A DNA stretch of 64,000 bases from Myxococcales bacterium. GTDB taxonomy: Bacteria; Myxococcota_A; Polyangia; Polyangiales; Ga0077539. A program made the translations under genes and the position numbers. Location of the stretch: positions 124,001 to 188,000 of the forward strand of contig JAEUKI010000067.1 of the NCBI GenBank assembly GCA_016793325.1. Reading direction: 5' to 3'. Below the pieces are notes generated by a model that saw nothing but the letters and a program-made list of their open reading frames with translations, was not told where the DNA came from and made no database searches. Below are positions 32,878 to 41,813 of this stretch, piece by piece (position 1 is the stretch's first letter; each line of letters starts with the position of its first letter).

Positions 32878-33148
32878 GCGCGGCAGCAAGCGGCCGCGCA
32901 CTGTGCTTCGCAGACCCAGTCAGCGAGTCTTCTCGAGCTTGCTCCGCAGGCGTTCTCGCTCGCGCTCGAACTGAGGCACGGGAGTTGTCGCGCGAGCGTG
33001 CTTCGGGTCGCCTGCAAATGTGCAGGTAGAGTTCGAACGACGCTTGTCTCGAAGTTCGAGCGCGAGCGAGAACGCCTGCCGAGATAGATCGCGTGACGGT
33101 GCCTCGTGATGTCTTCGAGGCACAGTGCGCGGCCGCTTGCTGCCGCGC
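32878..33148. repeat. Palindromic interspersed repeat, copy 2 (about 270 bp)
   Basis: This is the same element as at 23050-23320. Its 27-base terminal inverted repeats (32880-32906 and 33120-33146, starting GCGGCAGCAAGCGGCCGCG) are perfect, and the internal 24-bp inverted repeat is at 32949-32972 and 33053-33076. The central hairpin is CCTGCA-AATG-TGCAGG. A partial end fragment lies just before it, near 32853. Apparent ORFs here are by-products of the palindromic sequence. Confidence 0.9.
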
Positions 33149-33274
33149 CCCCGCTTGCCGCCGCGCCGTAGCCCGCTTGCCTCCGCCGCCATGGAGCGCC
33201 GCCCCGTGGCGGTCACGGGGTAGAGTCCTCGCTGCGCTGCGACGGGCGTCGCGCGTGGAGTCGATGAAGCTTCG

Positions 33275-34399
33275 ATGAACCTCCGTGCGCGGCTCGTGCT
33301 TGCGCTGTGGCTGTGTGTGCTCGTTCCTGTCAGCGGGGTCGCGCTCGGCGCGTGGTGGCTCCTCGCGCGCCCCGGAGCGCACACGACGATCCCCGCTCAC
33401 CAAGCGTTCGAGCCGATGATGCTCACGGTCATCGGCGCGCTCTTGCTCGGAGGCGCGGTCGCGACAGCCCTCGCGGTCTTTCTAGCGCCCGCCGTCGCCA
33501 AGCCCATTCGCGCAGCCATGGAGGCCGCCGACCGCATCGCCGCGGGGACCCGCTCGGTGCAGATCGACACCGAAGCGGGCGGGGAAGCAGGGAGGCTCGT
33601 CCAGGCGTTCAATCGCATGGCCCGCGAGCTCGACGCCGCTGAGTCGCGCCTCCGTCGCGCCGAGCGCCTCGCGGCGTGGCGAGACATCGCGCGGCAGATG
33701 GCACACGAAATCAAGAACCCGCTCACGCCCATCCAGATGGCGGTCGAGCTCTTGCGCAAAGCGAAGGCCCGCGACCTCGAGGGCTTCGACGAGCTCTTCG
33801 ACGAGCAGACCATGATCGTCCTCGAAGAAGTGGCGCGCCTCCGTCGCCTCGTCGAGAACTTCTCGCGCTTCGCTCGCGCCCCCAAGCCCATGCCCAACCC
33901 GATGGAGGTCTCGGCGCTCGTCGAGCACGTCGTCTCGATGCACGCCCACGGCGAGGCCGAGGTCACCGGCGAGGCCGAGTCGAGCCTCCCTTCGATCCGC
34001 GCCGATCGCGAGCAGCTGACGCAGGTGCTCGTGAACCTCGTGCAAAACGCGGTGTTTGCCTCGGCGCAGCGCGCGAGCCGCGCCCCTCGCAAGGGGCCCG
34101 CCGCGGTGCACGTGAGCGCGAAGCGCGACGGGGCCCGCGTCGTCATTTCGGTCGAGGACAACGGCGCGGGAATCGATCCCTCCGTGCGCGATCAGCTCTT
34201 CGAGCCGTACGTCACGACCAAGAAGGGACAGGGCGGCACAGGCCTCGGCCTCGCGATCGCGTGGCGCATCGTTCACGAGCACGACGGCGCGCTCACCGTC
34301 GAGACCTCCCCCGAGGGAACGCGCTTCGACATCACCCTCCCCATCGCCGGCCCCACGCGCAGCGAGAGCAACACGACGACCATCGAACGCCACGCGTGA
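33275..34399 (+). CDS. Membrane sensor histidine kinase (NtrY-like)
   Basis: A 374-residue kinase with two membrane segments (about residues 8-30 and 48-72) enclosing a very short periplasmic loop. A HAMP linker follows at about 73-125, then the dimerisation/phosphoacceptor domain with His144 in RQMAHEIKNPLTPIQ. The HATPase has the N-box (Asn258 in VNLVQNAV), VEDNGAGID and GGTGLGLAIAW. The HEIKNPLTPIQ form is typical of NtrY-type kinases. The short loop suggests it senses something in or near the membrane or inside the cell. No response regulator is adjacent, so its partner is elsewhere. An upstream ATG at 33264 is out of frame and encodes only four residues. Confidence 0.93.
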   Translation: MNLRARLVLALWLCVLVPVSGVALGAWWLLARPGAHTTIPAHQAFEPMMLTVIGALLLGGAVATALAVFLAPAVAKPIRAAMEAADRIAAGTRSVQIDTEAGGEAGRLVQAFNRMARELDAAESRLRRAERLAAWRDIARQMAHEIKNPLTPIQMAVELLRKAKARDLEGFDELFDEQTMIVLEEVARLRRLVENFSRFARAPKPMPNPMEVSALVEHVVSMHAHGEAEVTGEAESSLPSIRADREQLTQVLVNLVQNAVFASAQRASRAPRKGPAAVHVSAKRDGARVVISVEDNGAGIDPSVRDQLFEPYVTTKKGQGGTGLGLAIAWRIVHEHDGALTVETSPEGTRFDITLPIAGPTRSESNTTTIERHA

Positions 34400-34432
34400 A
34401 CGCCACAACGCTCGCGGCGCGCGGCGTCGCGT

Positions 34433-35620
34433 CTACTGCGCCGCGACCGAGCCGCTCACGCTCACGGTCACCGAGACGGACACCTGAACCTTCGGGACCG
34501 CGAGGCGAATATCGTTGAGCGCGTTCGCCGTGCACGCGATCGCCGCGGCGCCGAGCGCGCTCACGCTGCCCGACAGCCGCTCGCCCGACGTGATCACGTC
34601 CGCGCCCGCCACGACGAGCCGCTCGAGCTGCTTGCCCGTTTGCAGCACCGCGCCGTAGTGCATCTGCAGCACGTTCGTGAGCCGCGTCGCGCGCTCGGCG
34701 AGCATCCCCGGGCTGCCCATCACGCGCACTGCGACTTGCCCCGGCGTGCAGCTCGCGCGCGCGTTGAAGCGCGTGTCGCACGAGGCCCTGCAATCGGCGT
34801 CCACCATCGGCGGAACGACGCGCCCCGTGCACCGCGGCTCGGTAAACGCCACGCTGCACGACCCGCGACACTCGCCCATGCACGTCGCGCTCGCCATCGC
34901 GACGCACTGGCCCGTGCACGCACCCGTACACATCGCCGAGCACGACCCGCGGCACGTCCCCGAGCACGTCCCGTTGCACGCGCCCGTCGCGTCGCGCGAA
35001 GAGCACGTTCCTTCGCACGTTCCGCGGCAGGTGCCTTGGCAACTCCCGGCGCAGGTCCCTTCGCACGCGCCGCTGCACATGCCCGACGCGGCCACCGCGC
35101 ACGAGCCCGTGCACATCGCCGAGCACGACCCACGAAGCTCGCCGCCTTCGCACTGCACTTGAGCCATTCCAGGCGTGTAGCGAACGTCACAGGTCGCTGC
35201 GCAACGGTTGTACGCCTCGACGTCGACGCGACACTCGGGCGCGGTGGTCTCGACCACGACGGTCACGCCCGCGACCGCGCGAATCGCGCGCATCTCTTGT
35301 TCGATGAGCGCCGCGGCGCGGGTGCACGCCACTTGAGTCGCCGTCATCGAGCCGCTCGCGGCGAGCTCCGCGGGCGTCGCGCCGAGCTGCGTCGCGATCG
35401 ACGTGCACTCGCGGAGCAGCGTCCCGTCGAGCTCCGTCGCGGTCTGCGAGAAGCTCGCGGTCGCGTCGAGAAACGCCCGCAGCTTTCGCGCAGCGTCCGT
35501 CGTACCGAAGTCCCCTCCGCAGTTGATGCCGCCAGGGCCGACGACGCCGCAGCCCGAAGCCGAGAGCGCCAAGAGCGAGAGCGCTCCGAGCGAGACCGTT
35601 CGCAATCGTGTGTAGGACAT
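34433..35620 (-). CDS. Cys-rich repeat lipoprotein
   Basis: A 395-residue lipoprotein (signal ending LSASGC). The centre, about residues 165-265, places a Cys roughly every fourth residue: CSGACEGTCAGSC, CQGTCRGTCEGTC, CNGTCSGTCRGSC. Flanking parts are helical (SMTATQVACTRAAALIEQEM, ALGAAAIACTANALND). The C-terminus is Val/Ser-rich (VQVSVSVTVSVSGS). A ladder of Cys in an exported protein would form stacked disulfides or bind metal. I do not know its function. A TATGCT hexamer 8 bases before the ATG suggests a leaderless transcript. It converges on the histidine kinase gene. Confidence 0.85.
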   Translation of the reverse strand: MSYTRLRTVSLGALSLLALSASGCGVVGPGGINCGGDFGTTDAARKLRAFLDATASFSQTATELDGTLLRECTSIATQLGATPAELAASGSMTATQVACTRAAALIEQEMRAIRAVAGVTVVVETTAPECRVDVEAYNRCAATCDVRYTPGMAQVQCEGGELRGSCSAMCTGSCAVAASGMCSGACEGTCAGSCQGTCRGTCEGTCSSRDATGACNGTCSGTCRGSCSAMCTGACTGQCVAMASATCMGECRGSCSVAFTEPRCTGRVVPPMVDADCRASCDTRFNARASCTPGQVAVRVMGSPGMLAERATRLTNVLQMHYGAVLQTGKQLERLVVAGADVITSGERLSGSVSALGAAAIACTANALNDIRLAVPKVQVSVSVTVSVSGSVAAQ

Positions 35621-35628
35621 GACGCCCG

Positions 35629-35634
35629 AGCATA
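35629..35634 (-). promoter_or_regulatory. Putative -10 element, leaderless start of Cys-rich lipoprotein
   Basis: On the minus strand TATGCT is separated by 8 bases from the ATG at 35620, with no Shine-Dalgarno. Confidence 0.4.
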
Positions 35635-35674
35635 CGCCGCGCAGGCTCGGCCTTTACCCACCCAATCGCGGCGC

Positions 35675-36748
35675 TCACACGTCGTGCATGATGGGCTCGC
35701 GCTTCTTGACGAAGCGCTCGATGAGGTTCCACGCGTCGGGGGTCGCGTTGATGATCGAGATCCCGAGGCCCGGCGAGGCGCCGTCGCTCGCGTTGCGCGT
35801 GAACTTCACCTTGCCCTGGATCTCTGCGCTGAGGTTTCCAGGAAACGCCAAGGCCACTTCGCACGACGCTCCGACCGGCAGCACGTGAAACGTCGCGACG
35901 AACACGCCGCCGTTGTTTCGAATGTCGCCGAAGAAGTCCGTAAAGAAGTTGGACTCGGAGTGGACGTTGACCTCGGTCTCGAGCCGCGGAAGCCCGTTCG
36001 GTCCGAGCGGAACGCTCGCGCTCACCGCCGCGTGCTTGTGCGACGAAGCCGACGACGGGGCGTGCGGCGTCGCGGGCATCGCGAGGTGCGACGGCGCGCG
36101 CTGCACGGGCTGCACTGCCGCGGGCTGCGGCTGCGCAAACGGATTGGCCGCGGGCGCGGGCGCGGGCGTGATCGGCTGGGGCTGCGAGAACGGCGCGGCG
36201 GCCGCAGGCGGCGGCGCCGGGTTCATCGGAGCAGGCGGCGCGAAGGGCTGCGCGGGTTGCGCAGGCGCAACGTACGGCGCGACCGGAGCTGCGGGTTGCA
36301 CAGGCGCAACGGGAGCCGCGGGAGGCGTCGGCGCAGCGAAGGGAGCCGCGGGAGCCACGGGAGCCGCGGGAGCCACGGGAGCGGCGGGAGCCGCGGGAGC
36401 GGCGGGCTGAGCGGGCTGACCCGGCAGCGCCCCAGCGTCCTTCAGCGCGTTGAAGATCGTGCGCAGGGTCTCGGCGATCGCTTGCGTGGCGTCGGCGACG
36501 CCCGGAAACGACTGGTCGACGCCCTGCATCTTCTCGAGCGTGCCCTGGAGCACCCCTCGCGCTTGAACGAACAAATTCAGGTCGGGATCGCCGCGCTCGA
36601 GCTTGAATAGCGGGCCAATAGCCCCCGCCAGCCCCGAGGCGATCTCGACGATGTTGGGAGGAATGTTCGGATCCTGTTGAAGGGTTCCGAGGACTCCTGC
36701 GAGTCGCTGGCGAGCCGTCGCGGCGGCAGCCGATGGCGTGGTGCTCAT
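35675..36748 (-). CDS. PilZ-domain protein with Pro/Ala-rich linker
   Basis: A 357-residue cytoplasmic protein in three parts. Residues 1-105 are helical (QRLAGVLGTLQQDPNIPPN). Residues about 108-240 are a Pro/Ala linker encoded by 9-base tandem repeats. The C-terminal 100 residues resemble the short PilZ family of myxobacteria: FFTDFFGDIRNNGGVFVATF, VGASCEVALAFPG and LGISIINATPDAW. PilZ domains often bind cyclic di-GMP; the usual RxxxR arginines are not evident here, so binding is uncertain. No cyclic di-GMP enzyme is near. A TATCGT lies 13 bases before the start on the minus strand. Confidence 0.82.
   Translation of the reverse strand: MSTTPSAAAATARQRLAGVLGTLQQDPNIPPNIVEIASGLAGAIGPLFKLERGDPDLNLFVQARGVLQGTLEKMQGVDQSFPGVADATQAIAETLRTIFNALKDAGALPGQPAQPAAPAAPAAPVAPAAPVAPAAPFAAPTPPAAPVAPVQPAAPVAPYVAPAQPAQPFAPPAPMNPAPPPAAAAPFSQPQPITPAPAPAANPFAQPQPAAVQPVQRAPSHLAMPATPHAPSSASSHKHAAVSASVPLGPNGLPRLETEVNVHSESNFFTDFFGDIRNNGGVFVATFHVLPVGASCEVALAFPGNLSAEIQGKVKFTRNASDGASPGLGISIINATPDAWNLIERFVKKREPIMHDV
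36290..36420. repeat. Short tandem repeats encoding the Pro/Ala linker
   Basis: Imperfect 9-base units of the form GGAGCCGCG/GGAGCCACG run through this stretch and encode repeated Ala-Pro-Ala and Val-Ala-Pro on the minus strand. They are prone to length change by slippage and lie inside the PilZ gene. Confidence 0.7.
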
Positions 36749-36810
36749 GAACGCGAAGAGGACGATACCCCCTCGCGTGCGCCGCGATCAATCGCAGTTT
36801 CGCGCGTCTC

Positions 36811-37248
36811 TCACAGCGCCCGCGTGAACACGTACCGCGCCCGCCCGTTGCCCGCGTAGTTCGTGTCGTGCTCCACCGAAAAGCCCAGCGCTCGGTGAAA
36901 ATCGACGCTCCCCTCGTTGCCGACGGTCGTGATCGCCTTCAGCCGCGTCGCGCCCTGCTCGCGCGCGCGACGGGCAAACTCCTCGTAGAGCGCCTTGGCC
37001 ACGCCGCGTCGCCGCCGCTCGGGATCGATCCCCACGAGGTGCACGTACGCCACGCGCGGGTCTCGATCGGTCACGAAGCCCAGCAAGAACCCTGTCATCG
37101 CGCCGTCGTCCTCGGCCACGAGCGCGTGATGCCCGAGCTCGTAGAAGAGAAACGGCTCTGGCTTGAGCGCGGACGGACCGCCCCACCACGCGTCCATCGC
37201 GGACACGATCGCGTCGAAATCAGCCTTCGTGATCCCTCGGATGAGCAT
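36811..37248 (-). CDS. GNAT-family N-acetyltransferase
   Basis: A 145-residue protein with the GNAT fold. The acetyl-CoA-binding motif A is VHLVGIDPERRRRGVAKALY (R-x-x-G-x-A form), preceded by MTGFLLGFVTD on the central sheet, and followed by DFHRALGF near the C-terminus, a common GNAT motif B. It would acetylate an amine on a small molecule or a protein N-terminus. The start at MLIRGI (37248) begins the fold; the longer form from 37287 is possible. Upstream lies the CehA-like gene on the same strand, 54 bases away. The substrate is unknown. Confidence 0.9.
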   Translation of the reverse strand: MLIRGITKADFDAIVSAMDAWWGGPSALKPEPFLFYELGHHALVAEDDGAMTGFLLGFVTDRDPRVAYVHLVGIDPERRRRGVAKALYEEFARRAREQGATRLKAITTVGNEGSVDFHRALGFSVEHDTNYAGNGRARYVFTRAL

Positions 37249-37302
37249 CGCGCACGGGGGAGTATGGGACTCTGGGCTCACAGTCAACGCGGGACTTTCC
37301 CT

Positions 37303-39906
37303 TCACGGGGACCGACGGGGACGGCCTCGCGAGCCTCGCACGTACACCGGGTTGGACATCGCCATCGCCACCATGGGTGGATCCCCGACGAGCACGGGGA
37401 TCGGCTGCGTCCCCCGCACACGAAACAGCACGATGCTGTCCTGCGCCGCCGCGCTCGCGCGCCACGAGGCCTCCACGCGAACGACGTCTCCGTCCCGCGT
37501 GACGCGCGCGCCCGTGAGGGCCGTGATCGTCCCGTTCGCGTCGACGCGCTCGAGCGTGTCCGCGGGCGCCCACCCGACGGACACCGCGCGAACGGTGAGC
37601 GTTTCTCCAGGCGCGACGGGCCTCTCGAGCTCGCCCACCGCGGACGACCGATCCGCGCGAAGGACCTCGAGGATCGGGCCGTCGGTCATCACCACGTCGC
37701 GCTTCTGGCGGATCATCGCGCGCGCTTGCTCGTCCGCCGTCGGCCCAGGGGGGCCGCCCGCGCTGCGCCACGTGTGCGACCCACGAAAACAAGTTCGCGG
37801 GTAGCCGACCTCTTGCGTGACGATCGCGTGCGAGTCGCTGTTGGCCACGCCCGTGATGCGCGCGCCGTTGCGCAAGAGCGAGAACCAATCGCGAACGACC
37901 CCGTCGGCCTGCGGTTGGTAGCGGCCGTTCCACACCTCGATGGCGTCGAACGTCGGTGAAAATCCAGGGCGCGCGGCGCGCCCGGTCCGCGGGTCGAGCG
38001 CCACGATGTCGAACAGCCCCGTCGGCGAACCCGCGCGCGGGTGGTTCACTTGAATGACTGTGTCCGGGTGCTGACGCCGCATCCGCGCGACGAGCTCGTC
38101 CGCGGGAACCTCGAAGAGATCCGGCGCCCCGTTGAGCGGCTGCGATGGATCGACGCGCAGGGGATAGATGTTCCAGTGGCCCGTCGGGTTGACCGCGATG
38201 TCCGTGCTCACTTCGTCGCCGCCCATCGTCACGAGGCGCTGATCGAGGTCCTCTGCGCTCGCCGCGGCAGACAGGTCCGTCGCGACGTTGTGATCCGTCG
38301 CCGCCACGACGTCGAGCCCCTCGGCGGCCGCAGCAAGAACGCGATCCCGCGTGCTCACGGGCGAGTCGAGCGAAGGCGCTTGGTGCGTGTGAAAGTCCCC
38401 GCACACCCAGCGATGCTCCGCGTCGATCACGCGCCGAACGCTGAGCGAGACCGACTGCGTCGCGCCCTCGACCACCGTCACGCGCGCTTCTCCGAGCGTG
38501 TAGAACCCACCCTTGGTCGCCACCAACCGATAGCTCCCCGGCGCGATCGGAACCGTGGTCTGCCCGCGATGCGACACGAGCACGCTGTTGCGCGCGCCGT
38601 CCCCGCGGCCGATCGCTCCGAGCATCGGGTCCGGCGTCCCGTTTTCGCCGTAGATCAACACGCGCGCGTCCGTCGGCGCGCCGTCCTCGACGCTCACGCG
38701 AAGCGCGCTCGCGGCGCCCACCGTCGCGTCGATCATCGGCGACTCGGTCGCGCCCGGCGCGCCGAGCACGAGGCTCCCGCCGCTCGCGACGGTGACCCCG
38801 CGCGCCATCGCCGTCACGCGCACGGTGAACGTCCCTGCCGCTGTGCTCTCGACGAGCGCCAGCCCATCGGTGCCGCTCGCGGCCATCCACCGCGGCGCGC
38901 CCTGCGCGTCTTCGAGCACGACGCGAGCGCCGGCAAACGGTCGTCCCTGCGCGTCTCGGACGCGAACGCGCCCCTGCATCCTCGTCCCTTGCCCGCGAAA
39001 TCCCGCGCATCGAAGGGCATCACCCACGCCCGACGCGAAGCTCACGCCGATCGCGCGCTTGTAGGTCACCGATTGCCCCGCGGCGAGCGTGATCGTCCGC
39101 TGCATCGGGTTGCTCCACGCGCTTCCGTTGGGACCGAAGAGCTCCGCGGAGTCCTCTGCGACGATCGCGTACACGGTCTCGCGGCCCACGCCCGCGATCC
39201 ACGGGCCGCGCCGCTCGCCGCGCAGCGCGTGACCGACGCCAGGAGCCCAGTGCTCGGCGCCCGCCCACTGAATCGCGTCGCCGAGGCCCACTTCGGTCGG
39301 GCTCGTCCCCGCGTACGCGAGGGTCGTCTCGAGCTCGATCGCGCAGCGGCCGGGCGCGAGAATGTACCGCGTTTCTCCGGTCAATCCGGGGGTCCGAGGG
39401 TCTTCTCCGCGAACGATCACCGCGGCGCTCCCGTTGGGCCGCACCTCGCTCGTCGCGCTCGTGTACCGAAGCTGCCTTGGAAATCGCCCGAGAAAATTGA
39501 ACACCTGCCCGAGCTCATCCGGCGCGCGCCGCGATCCATCGACGCGCTGGACGTCCACCAACTGCCCGCCAGAGAGCGAAAACCCGCCCCCTCCCGTGCG
39601 CACGTCGTCGACCACCGCGCGCACGACGCCGTTGTCGAGCACCCAATCCCCGATCTTGCCCACCGCGTTGGGTCCCGCACAAAGCTCGCTCGCCGCGCTC
39701 GCGCGAAGCACCCTCGCGGCGGTCGGCACGGGCTCGGTCAGGTGTTCGTCGAGCGCGTATCGATCCGCGACGGGCGCTCGTGGGGTCGGTCTCGCCGCGA
39801 GCGACGGCGTCGTCGCGCGCTCGTGTCCCTTGCACGTCGTGTGCGAAATTCCAGCGAGAATTGCGAGCGACCAACGCCAGCGACCTCCGACCGACCGATG
39901 TGCCAT
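37303..39906 (-). CDS. CehA/McbA-type PHP-fold metallohydrolase, exported
   Basis: An 867-residue protein with an N-terminal hydrophobic segment and Cys (SLAILAGISHTTC), so probably a secreted or lipid-anchored enzyme. The first 320 residues are beta-rich (WVLDNGVVRAVVDDVR, YILAPGRCAIELET). Carboxypeptidase-regulatory-like repeats follow (RVRDAQGRPFAGARVVLED). The PHP-like catalytic part carries the metal motifs GDFHTHQ near residue 503, AATDHNV, NHPRAG and NSDSH, the pattern of CehA/McbA hydrolases. Known members cut carbamates or phosphodiesters; the substrate here is unknown. The start follows a TATACG hexamer by 8 bases. The open frame beyond 39906 is antisense to neighbouring genes. Confidence 0.87.
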   Translation of the reverse strand: MAHRSVGGRWRWSLAILAGISHTTCKGHERATTPSLAARPTPRAPVADRYALDEHLTEPVPTAARVLRASAASELCAGPNAVGKIGDWVLDNGVVRAVVDDVRTGGGGFSLSGGQLVDVQRVDGSRRAPDELGQVFNFLGRFPRQLRYTSATSEVRPNGSAAVIVRGEDPRTPGLTGETRYILAPGRCAIELETTLAYAGTSPTEVGLGDAIQWAGAEHWAPGVGHALRGERRGPWIAGVGRETVYAIVAEDSAELFGPNGSAWSNPMQRTITLAAGQSVTYKRAIGVSFASGVGDALRCAGFRGQGTRMQGRVRVRDAQGRPFAGARVVLEDAQGAPRWMAASGTDGLALVESTAAGTFTVRVTAMARGVTVASGGSLVLGAPGATESPMIDATVGAASALRVSVEDGAPTDARVLIYGENGTPDPMLGAIGRGDGARNSVLVSHRGQTTVPIAPGSYRLVATKGGFYTLGEARVTVVEGATQSVSLSVRRVIDAEHRWVCGDFHTHQAPSLDSPVSTRDRVLAAAAEGLDVVAATDHNVATDLSAAASAEDLDQRLVTMGGDEVSTDIAVNPTGHWNIYPLRVDPSQPLNGAPDLFEVPADELVARMRRQHPDTVIQVNHPRAGSPTGLFDIVALDPRTGRAARPGFSPTFDAIEVWNGRYQPQADGVVRDWFSLLRNGARITGVANSDSHAIVTQEVGYPRTCFRGSHTWRSAGGPPGPTADEQARAMIRQKRDVVMTDGPILEVLRADRSSAVGELERPVAPGETLTVRAVSVGWAPADTLERVDANGTITALTGARVTRDGDVVRVEASWRASAAAQDSIVLFRVRGTQPIPVLVGDPPMVAMAMSNPVYVRGSRGRPRRSP

Positions 39907-39914
39907 CGACCGCT

Positions 39915-39920
39915 CGTATA
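39915..39920 (-). promoter_or_regulatory. Putative -10 element, leaderless start of CehA-like gene
   Basis: On the minus strand TATACG is separated by 8 bases from the ATG at 39906; no Shine-Dalgarno. Confidence 0.4.
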
Positions 39921-40008
39921 CCGCCTGCGCGCCGGGCGAACAAAGCGCGGCCACCGCGGCTCGGTGACGTTGTTGCGCAACGACTCTCGTTCGCGGCACC
40001 CTTCGGAC

Positions 40009-40374
40009 ATGCGCTCGACACTGACCCATGCTTTCGCCGCGCTCGCTCTCTCGACCTTCGTCGCAGCGTGCGGCAACGCCGTGACGGCGCCGATGGACAC
40101 CGGCGTCTCGAGCGACGACGCGAGCTGTTTTCCGCCGCCGAGCTGCGATGGTCCGCAGCGGTGCACGGGGATGCTCACCTACGAGGTCGTCGAGTCGCGT
40201 CCGTGCGCCGAAGCGTGCGGCTCGCGTCCGTGCGTGGGAAGCACCTGCGTCGCGGTCAGCAGCGAGCGCATGTGTCCCGCAGGCATGCGCTGCGTCGCGT
40301 ATCGCATCAACGACCCGCGCGGGTTCTCGAGCCCCACGCCGTGCATGCCCACGACGGGCGCCGACGGCGGCTGA
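40009..40374 (+). CDS. Small Cys-rich putative lipoprotein (121 aa)
   Basis: The signal (FAALALSTFVAAC) gives a lipidated Cys at residue 21. The mature part has about ten Cys in pairs (PSCDGPQRC, RPCAEACGSRPC, STCVAVSSERMC), consistent with a small disulfide-rich fold, and reads CPAGMRCVAYRI, similar to Cys-rich repeats in other surface proteins of this organism. It has no recognisable catalytic motif. The ATG at 40009 is chosen for the signal; the frame is open upstream across the CehA gene antisense. It converges on the next gene with 5 bases between stops. Confidence 0.78.
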   Translation: MRSTLTHAFAALALSTFVAACGNAVTAPMDTGVSSDDASCFPPPSCDGPQRCTGMLTYEVVESRPCAEACGSRPCVGSTCVAVSSERMCPAGMRCVAYRINDPRGFSSPTPCMPTTGADGG

Positions 40375-40379
40375 GCGCG

Positions 40380-41813
40380 CTACGGCCCGGCGCTTCGCGC
40401 GTCGTCCAAACGCATTCGAGAGACGCAGAACTGTCGATGCGCGGCGCTCTGGTGTCCCATGCCTGTCGGTCGTTCGACGCTGGTTTCGCAGTCGGTTCCC
40501 GTGCGTCGAACGAGCGCCGCGTGCGCGAGCCGATGCGCGGGCAGGATCGAGGGCGGAGGTGGATGACTCGAGCCGATCTCTTCGAACACCGTGCGCGACG
40601 GCCGCTCGTCCGACGCGTACGCGAGCGCGAGCAACGATAGCCCGGCGCTCTCCGCAAACGGATCGAGCACCGCGGCCGACAGCACGGGGTTCGACGGCCC
40701 GTTGTGCCCCATGATCGCGGACCAGTTCGTGTCGGCGAGCGCTTCGATCGCGCGCTCGCTGGCGAGCAACGGCAGCGAGCGCGGCGGACAACGAGTGCGC
40801 TCTTCGTTGTCGCGCAAGAGCCACTCGACCTGATCGCACATCGACTCGACGCTGAGCCCGTAGCCCACAGGGAGTCGCATCGGCGCGAGCTCGACGCAGA
40901 TCGCGTGGAGCGAACGGAGATAAAAGACCGCTGCTTCGTGATCCCCCGCCGCGTGCGCGTACACCGCGAACCGCCGCAGCCGAGCGCCGAGCGCGAAGCC
41001 GTCGAACGTCTTCGCCCACGCTTCGATCGACGACGCTGCGGCAGGCGCGTCGCGCGCTCGACGAGCGAACGCGACCGCGCGCCGATGTTGATCGAGCAGG
41101 GGCGTCTCGTGCTGGCGCAAGACGCCCGCGCGCAGCATCAAGCTCGCGGTCACCGACGAGTACGGGCTGGGCGCGAGCCAACGCGAGCCGTCGAACCCCG
41201 GGTGGTCGCGACCCGCCAACACGGGCGCGACGTCGTCGTGCAACCGTGCAGCGCCGTGCACGGATCGGATCGGCAGCACGACGCCGGCCCAGGTGAGCAG
41301 CGCCGAGCGGGACGCGAACACCTGCGAATCGAGGCGCCAACCGCGGGTGCGCTCGGCGCCGCGCTCGAAGGTCTCGACCGTGGCGTCGACGTACTCGAGC
41401 CCGTCGTTGGCGATCAGCGCGACGGTCGCGAGCCATGATTGTGTGTGCGTAAACACGCTGGTCACCGACGGTCGCCACGCGGTAGTCCGAACGAGCGGCG
41501 GCTCGAGCGTGACGGCGCAGCGCGGCGCCCACCATCGCGGAGGCGTTCGCAGCGCGATGCCGCTCCCGCTAGGGCATCGAAGATGCGCGAGCGGATCAGC
41601 GGGGTCGCAATTCAATCCAAACCGATGCCGCGAATCGGGACCCCGAAGACGACCGTCGCGGTCTTGGTTGACCGGCGCGACGATCGGGCGCGCGGCAACC
41701 ACGGACGCATCGGCGATCGAGGGCGGTCGACGAACGTGGGTCGCGACGCGTCGAGGCGAAGGAGCGCACGCGCCGAGCGCCACGAGGACAAACCAACGGA
41801 TCACGCGCCGCAC
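40380..41813 (-). CDS. Putative lipoprotein (477 aa), unknown function
   Basis: The start is uncertain. A GTG at 41813 gives a signal (VIRWFVLVALGAC), and a second GTG three codons later also would; the open frame reaches 42035 but with Arg-rich non-protein-like sequence. The mature part is mostly helical and Arg/Ala-rich: SIEAWAKTFDGFALGARL, AVYAHAAGDHEAAVFYLRSL and ESMCDQVEWLLRDNEER, suggesting TPR-like helical hairpins around residues 270-350. I do not recognise a family. It converges with the small Cys-rich lipoprotein gene and lies divergent from the secreted protein at 42068. Confidence 0.65.
   Translation of the reverse strand: MRRVIRWFVLVALGACAPSPRRVATHVRRPPSIADASVVAARPIVAPVNQDRDGRLRGPDSRHRFGLNCDPADPLAHLRCPSGSGIALRTPPRWWAPRCAVTLEPPLVRTTAWRPSVTSVFTHTQSWLATVALIANDGLEYVDATVETFERGAERTRGWRLDSQVFASRSALLTWAGVVLPIRSVHGAARLHDDVAPVLAGRDHPGFDGSRWLAPSPYSSVTASLMLRAGVLRQHETPLLDQHRRAVAFARRARDAPAAASSIEAWAKTFDGFALGARLRRFAVYAHAAGDHEAAVFYLRSLHAICVELAPMRLPVGYGLSVESMCDQVEWLLRDNEERTRCPPRSLPLLASERAIEALADTNWSAIMGHNGPSNPVLSAAVLDPFAESAGLSLLALAYASDERPSRTVFEEIGSSHPPPPSILPAHRLAHAALVRRTGTDCETSVERPTGMGHQSAAHRQFCVSRMRLDDARSAGP

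Noticed and set aside
37220..41535. Very long minus-strand frames reaching across several genes (one of 1410 codons)
   Set aside because: High GC suppresses stop codons. Only the part up to 39906 has protein-like sequence and a signal; the rest is antisense to genes with better support.
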